The notes under the pieces are model-generated. The model was not told where the DNA came from. It searched no databases and was given only the letters and a program-made list of their open reading frames with translations. A stretch of DNA of 39,684 nt from a virus: the IMG/VR virus record IMGVR_UViG_3300005613_000171, positions 1 through 39,684 of that record. One strand, given 5' to 3'. The position numbers and the translations under genes were made by a program. Positions 37,297 through 39,684 of this stretch are shown piece by piece (position 1 is the first letter of the stretch; the number at the start of each line of letters is the position of its first letter).

Positions 37297-39684
37297 ACAA
37301 AAGGATTATATTAAACGATTAAAAGAGATTAGTATAAGTCCTTTGTTTGGAGCAATAAATTATTTTAATAACAAACAAAAGAAGTGGGTACCTGGAAAAA
37401 GAGAAGATTTAAACAAGCGAGAATATTGGGACCATATAACAGTAGCAAGTAACGCTGTTCATTACGAGTTAGACGCTAGAAGTTACGCTGCTAATTATAA
37501 GATAGCTAAAAAAATTATTAGTGTTCTTGACAGTAGAGGTTGGGATTATAATATATTTATTAGTAGTAGAAAAGGCATTCATATTGAAACATATTTTAAT
37601 AAGCCTGAATTTAAGAATCAAGAACAAAGAGACTTATTCACTAATGCTATGAGTTATGGTTTGTCTTTTAAACATATTCGTTTCTGGTTATGGAATCTTA
37701 TTCTTGATGAAGCCGCAATATCTAAAGAATTGCGTGGTAATGGTAAAATAATTGATTCTAATTGTATAAACTTTGATGATTTACAAGATAAAGACAGATT
37801 ATTAAGGGTTTGTGGTGGTTGCAAGAAGTATTATAATAAGGTTACAGATGAAGAAGAAATATATTATAAAACTTACGTAAACAATGCAGATTTCAAAGAT
37901 AAATCAATAAAGGTAAAAGTATTAGATGATGTAAAATATCCTGTTAAAACAAGTTTATTTACGTTTAACATATACGAGTTCTGTGAATTCTTAGAAAACT
38001 ATGTAGAAAACGCTAAAAATAGCGATATAGAACAACTAAAAAAGATAGATTTAACACAAGAAGGTGGATATATAAATCTAGAAACAGTAAAACTAATAAG
38101 AGAAGGATTAGGAAGAGGACAAAGAAGTATAGGAGCACAAATCTTAGCAATAGCAATGAGTAATGATGAACTAGATTTAAAAACTCAAAAAACAATAATG
38201 AAAGATTATGTTTCTAAATGCTCACAAGTAGGAGAACCATTCACAACAGAAGAAGCAAATCAATGGATATACTGGGTTCAAAGTCAAGAACACGTGTTCT
38301 GGAACTGTGGATTAGCAGAGCAAGCAGGGTTACACGATGCGAGCTTATGTGATTATTGCAAGAAAAAACATAAAGAAGCTTACGATTTCTTATATAATAA
38401 AAAGATATTACAAGAAATAAAAGATGTGTTAGATAAAGAAATAATGGGTGAAGACGAAACAAAAATGTTAATGTTCCTATTAGTATTAAGTAAAGATTTT
38501 CCCTCACGAACAGGGTTACCAGGATGGAATATAAACAGTGACTCAATGAGCCAAAACATAATACTAAGCAGTGATAGCAGCAGCGGTAAAACATATATGA
38601 CAAAAAAAATACTACAATTATTCGGAGAAAAAAACAAGGATTATTACGTAATGAGTAGAATAACAAAAAATGTTCTAAATTATATGGTAGATATAAATAT
38701 GGACAAAAAAATCATATTCATAGAAGAAATACAAGGATTAGACGAAGCAACCAATCAATTAAGATTATGGATGAGTGAAGGAGAATTAACACTTAAAACA
38801 GTGGAAAAAATCAAGAACGAAGAAGGAATAGAAGTAAATATGAGCACAGACAAGTCAACAGTGGGACAACCAGTATTCATAACAAACCAAGCAGAAGGAG
38901 TAATAGAAGAACAACTAAATAATAGGTCTTGGGTACTAGGAATGGATACCACGACCAATCAAACAAGTAAGATATTAACATATCAAGACACTTTAAACAT
39001 AGGATATGATAAAATAAATGAGATAGAAATAAGAAAAATCAGGGACGCAATGAAACAATTAAAACAATACCATTTCATAATACCATACGCTGACTGGAAA
39101 GCAATGAATATACCAATAAATGATGTTAGAAGCAGGAGAGATTACCAAAAATTTTTAACATTAATAAAATGCAGTGCTTATTTACACCAAAAACAGAGAT
39201 ACATAGTGAAAGATGAGAAAGACAGAGAATACATAATATGTAGCTTTGAAGATTATAATATAGCAAAAGAGTATAGTCATAACATATTAGGAGCAACATT
39301 CAGTGGGTTAAGCATAAACCAAATAGATTTATTAAATCATATTAGGAAAAGTAATTGGTCAGAAGAATTTATGATAAGTGATTTAATGAGAAACTTAGGA
39401 AAAAGTCAAAGTCATTGGTACGGACAATTATCACAATTAGTGGATTTAGGATTCCTTACTTGTGATAAAAATATGGGAAAAAGCAACATTTATTCATTAA
39501 ATAAGAACCGAGTTGAAACAGTTGTTAACCTACCAAGTGACCTATTACTAAAAAGGGCTACCTATTATCAAGTTTTGCGATTTTTCGAAAAAAACAAGTT
39601 TACAATAATTCAAGATTGCGAAGATTCCGAAAACTCAGTAATAGCAAATGATTTTCGTAATAGGTGCGAAAACCTTTATAACCT
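37289..39684 (+). CDS. Primase-helicase, N-terminal and central parts (continues at base 1)
   Basis: 798 complete codons plus 2 bases before the window ends. The N-terminus is AEP-like: acidic ELDA (60-63), FISSRKGIHIETYF (90-103, sxH motif), and DRLLRVCGGCKKYYNK (169-184). A PriCT-like segment GLGRGQRSIGAQILAIAM (273-290) follows, then a metal-binding-looking cluster C340, H349, C354, C357. An AAA+/SF3-like helicase has Walker A SSDSSSGKTYMTKK (427-440) and Walker B KKIIFIEEIQ (473-482). A winged-helix segment lies near FMISDLMRNLGKSQSHWYGQ. Continuation at 2-340 completes a 911-residue protein. Priming and unwinding are predicted. Confidence 0.88.
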   Translation, partial: MNKQKDYIKRLKEISISPLFGAINYFNNKQKKWVPGKREDLNKREYWDHITVASNAVHYELDARSYAANYKIAKKIISVLDSRGWDYNIFISSRKGIHIETYFNKPEFKNQEQRDLFTNAMSYGLSFKHIRFWLWNLILDEAAISKELRGNGKIIDSNCINFDDLQDKDRLLRVCGGCKKYYNKVTDEEEIYYKTYVNNADFKDKSIKVKVLDDVKYPVKTSLFTFNIYEFCEFLENYVENAKNSDIEQLKKIDLTQEGGYINLETVKLIREGLGRGQRSIGAQILAIAMSNDELDLKTQKTIMKDYVSKCSQVGEPFTTEEANQWIYWVQSQEHVFWNCGLAEQAGLHDASLCDYCKKKHKEAYDFLYNKKILQEIKDVLDKEIMGEDETKMLMFLLVLSKDFPSRTGLPGWNINSDSMSQNIILSSDSSSGKTYMTKKILQLFGEKNKDYYVMSRITKNVLNYMVDINMDKKIIFIEEIQGLDEATNQLRLWMSEGELTLKTVEKIKNEEGIEVNMSTDKSTVGQPVFITNQAEGVIEEQLNNRSWVLGMDTTTNQTSKILTYQDTLNIGYDKINEIEIRKIRDAMKQLKQYHFIIPYADWKAMNIPINDVRSRRDYQKFLTLIKCSAYLHQKQRYIVKDEKDREYIICSFEDYNIAKEYSHNILGATFSGLSINQIDLLNHIRKSNWSEEFMISDLMRNLGKSQSHWYGQLSQLVDLGFLTCDKNMGKSNIYSLNKNRVETVVNLPSDLLLKRATYYQVLRFFEKNKFTIIQDCEDSENSVIANDFRNRCENLYN
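39676..39684. repeat. 9-base terminal repeat (TTATAACCT) shared with bases 1-9
   Basis: The last nine bases equal the first nine. Joined end to end they form two tandem copies preceded by CCT, a partial third. The repeat is a multiple of 3, so the reading frame holds whether one or two copies are real. It may be a leftover assembly overlap or a true tandem repeat. Confidence 0.7.

Noticed and set aside
1-39684. Integrase, transposase or rRNA gene
   Set aside because: No tyrosine or serine recombinase motif, transposase or ribosomal RNA segment was found, so a strictly lytic or episomal life is more likely than integration, but this is absence of evidence.
39676-39684. Direct terminal repeat of a linear genome
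   Set aside because: Nine bases are too few for functional terminal redundancy, and a gene runs through the junction.

Overview
The window looks like the complete circular (or circularly permuted) genome of a tailed dsDNA virus of archaea, about 39.7 kb, very AT-rich, with every recognisable gene on the + strand and coding density near 97%. The archaeal assignment rests on several independent signs. There is an archaeal-type S-adenosylmethionine synthetase, a family B DNA polymerase, two archaeo-eukaryotic-type primases and an XPF/ERCC4-family nuclease. Gene blocks are preceded by TATATAAA-type boxes and followed by T-tracts rather than bacterial -35/-10 promoters. Head and tail genes are of the HK97/siphovirus type (Caudoviricetes). 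The host lineage cannot be fixed from the sequence. Circularity is supported by an open frame that runs off the right end (37289-39684) and continues in frame at the left end (2-340), giving one 911-residue primase-helicase.

Layout. 1-340: C-terminal end of the primase-helicase. 344-4844: DNA methyltransferase, a small unknown, a short SAM synthetase, DNA polymerase B and an ERCC4 nuclease (modification and replication). 4917-8697: putative small terminase, small unknown proteins, large terminase and two zinc-ribbon microproteins. 8845-14638: a block of virion/adhesin genes with LamG-like and carbohydrate-binding-like domains, unusually placed between terminase and portal. 14638-21961: coiled-coil/TM protein, portal, MuF-like protein, prohead protease with an apparent internal scaffold start, major capsid protein, two candidate decoration proteins and the neck proteins. 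21958-30880: tail terminator, tail tube, chaperone-like protein, a very short tape measure, baseplate/hub, fibres, a transglutaminase-like enzyme and an EF-hand microprotein. 30952-33134: metallophosphoesterase, lipoprotein-like protein and PD-(D/E)xK nuclease. 33284-36941: many microproteins, a macro-domain/pentapeptide-repeat protein and a second primase. 36943-37102: structured non-coding DNA. 37120-39684: small beta-rich protein and the primase-helicase.

The virus appears to carry much of its own replication machinery (polymerase, two primases, helicase, nucleases). It also carries a methyltransferase together with an enzyme that makes the methyl donor, and a candidate ADP-ribose (macro) protein that may counter host defence. 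Four promoters share one motif. Two others, ahead of virion genes, share a different near-identical 50-bp sequence, which suggests two transcription classes. No integrase, tRNA, rRNA, CRISPR array or insertion sequence was seen.
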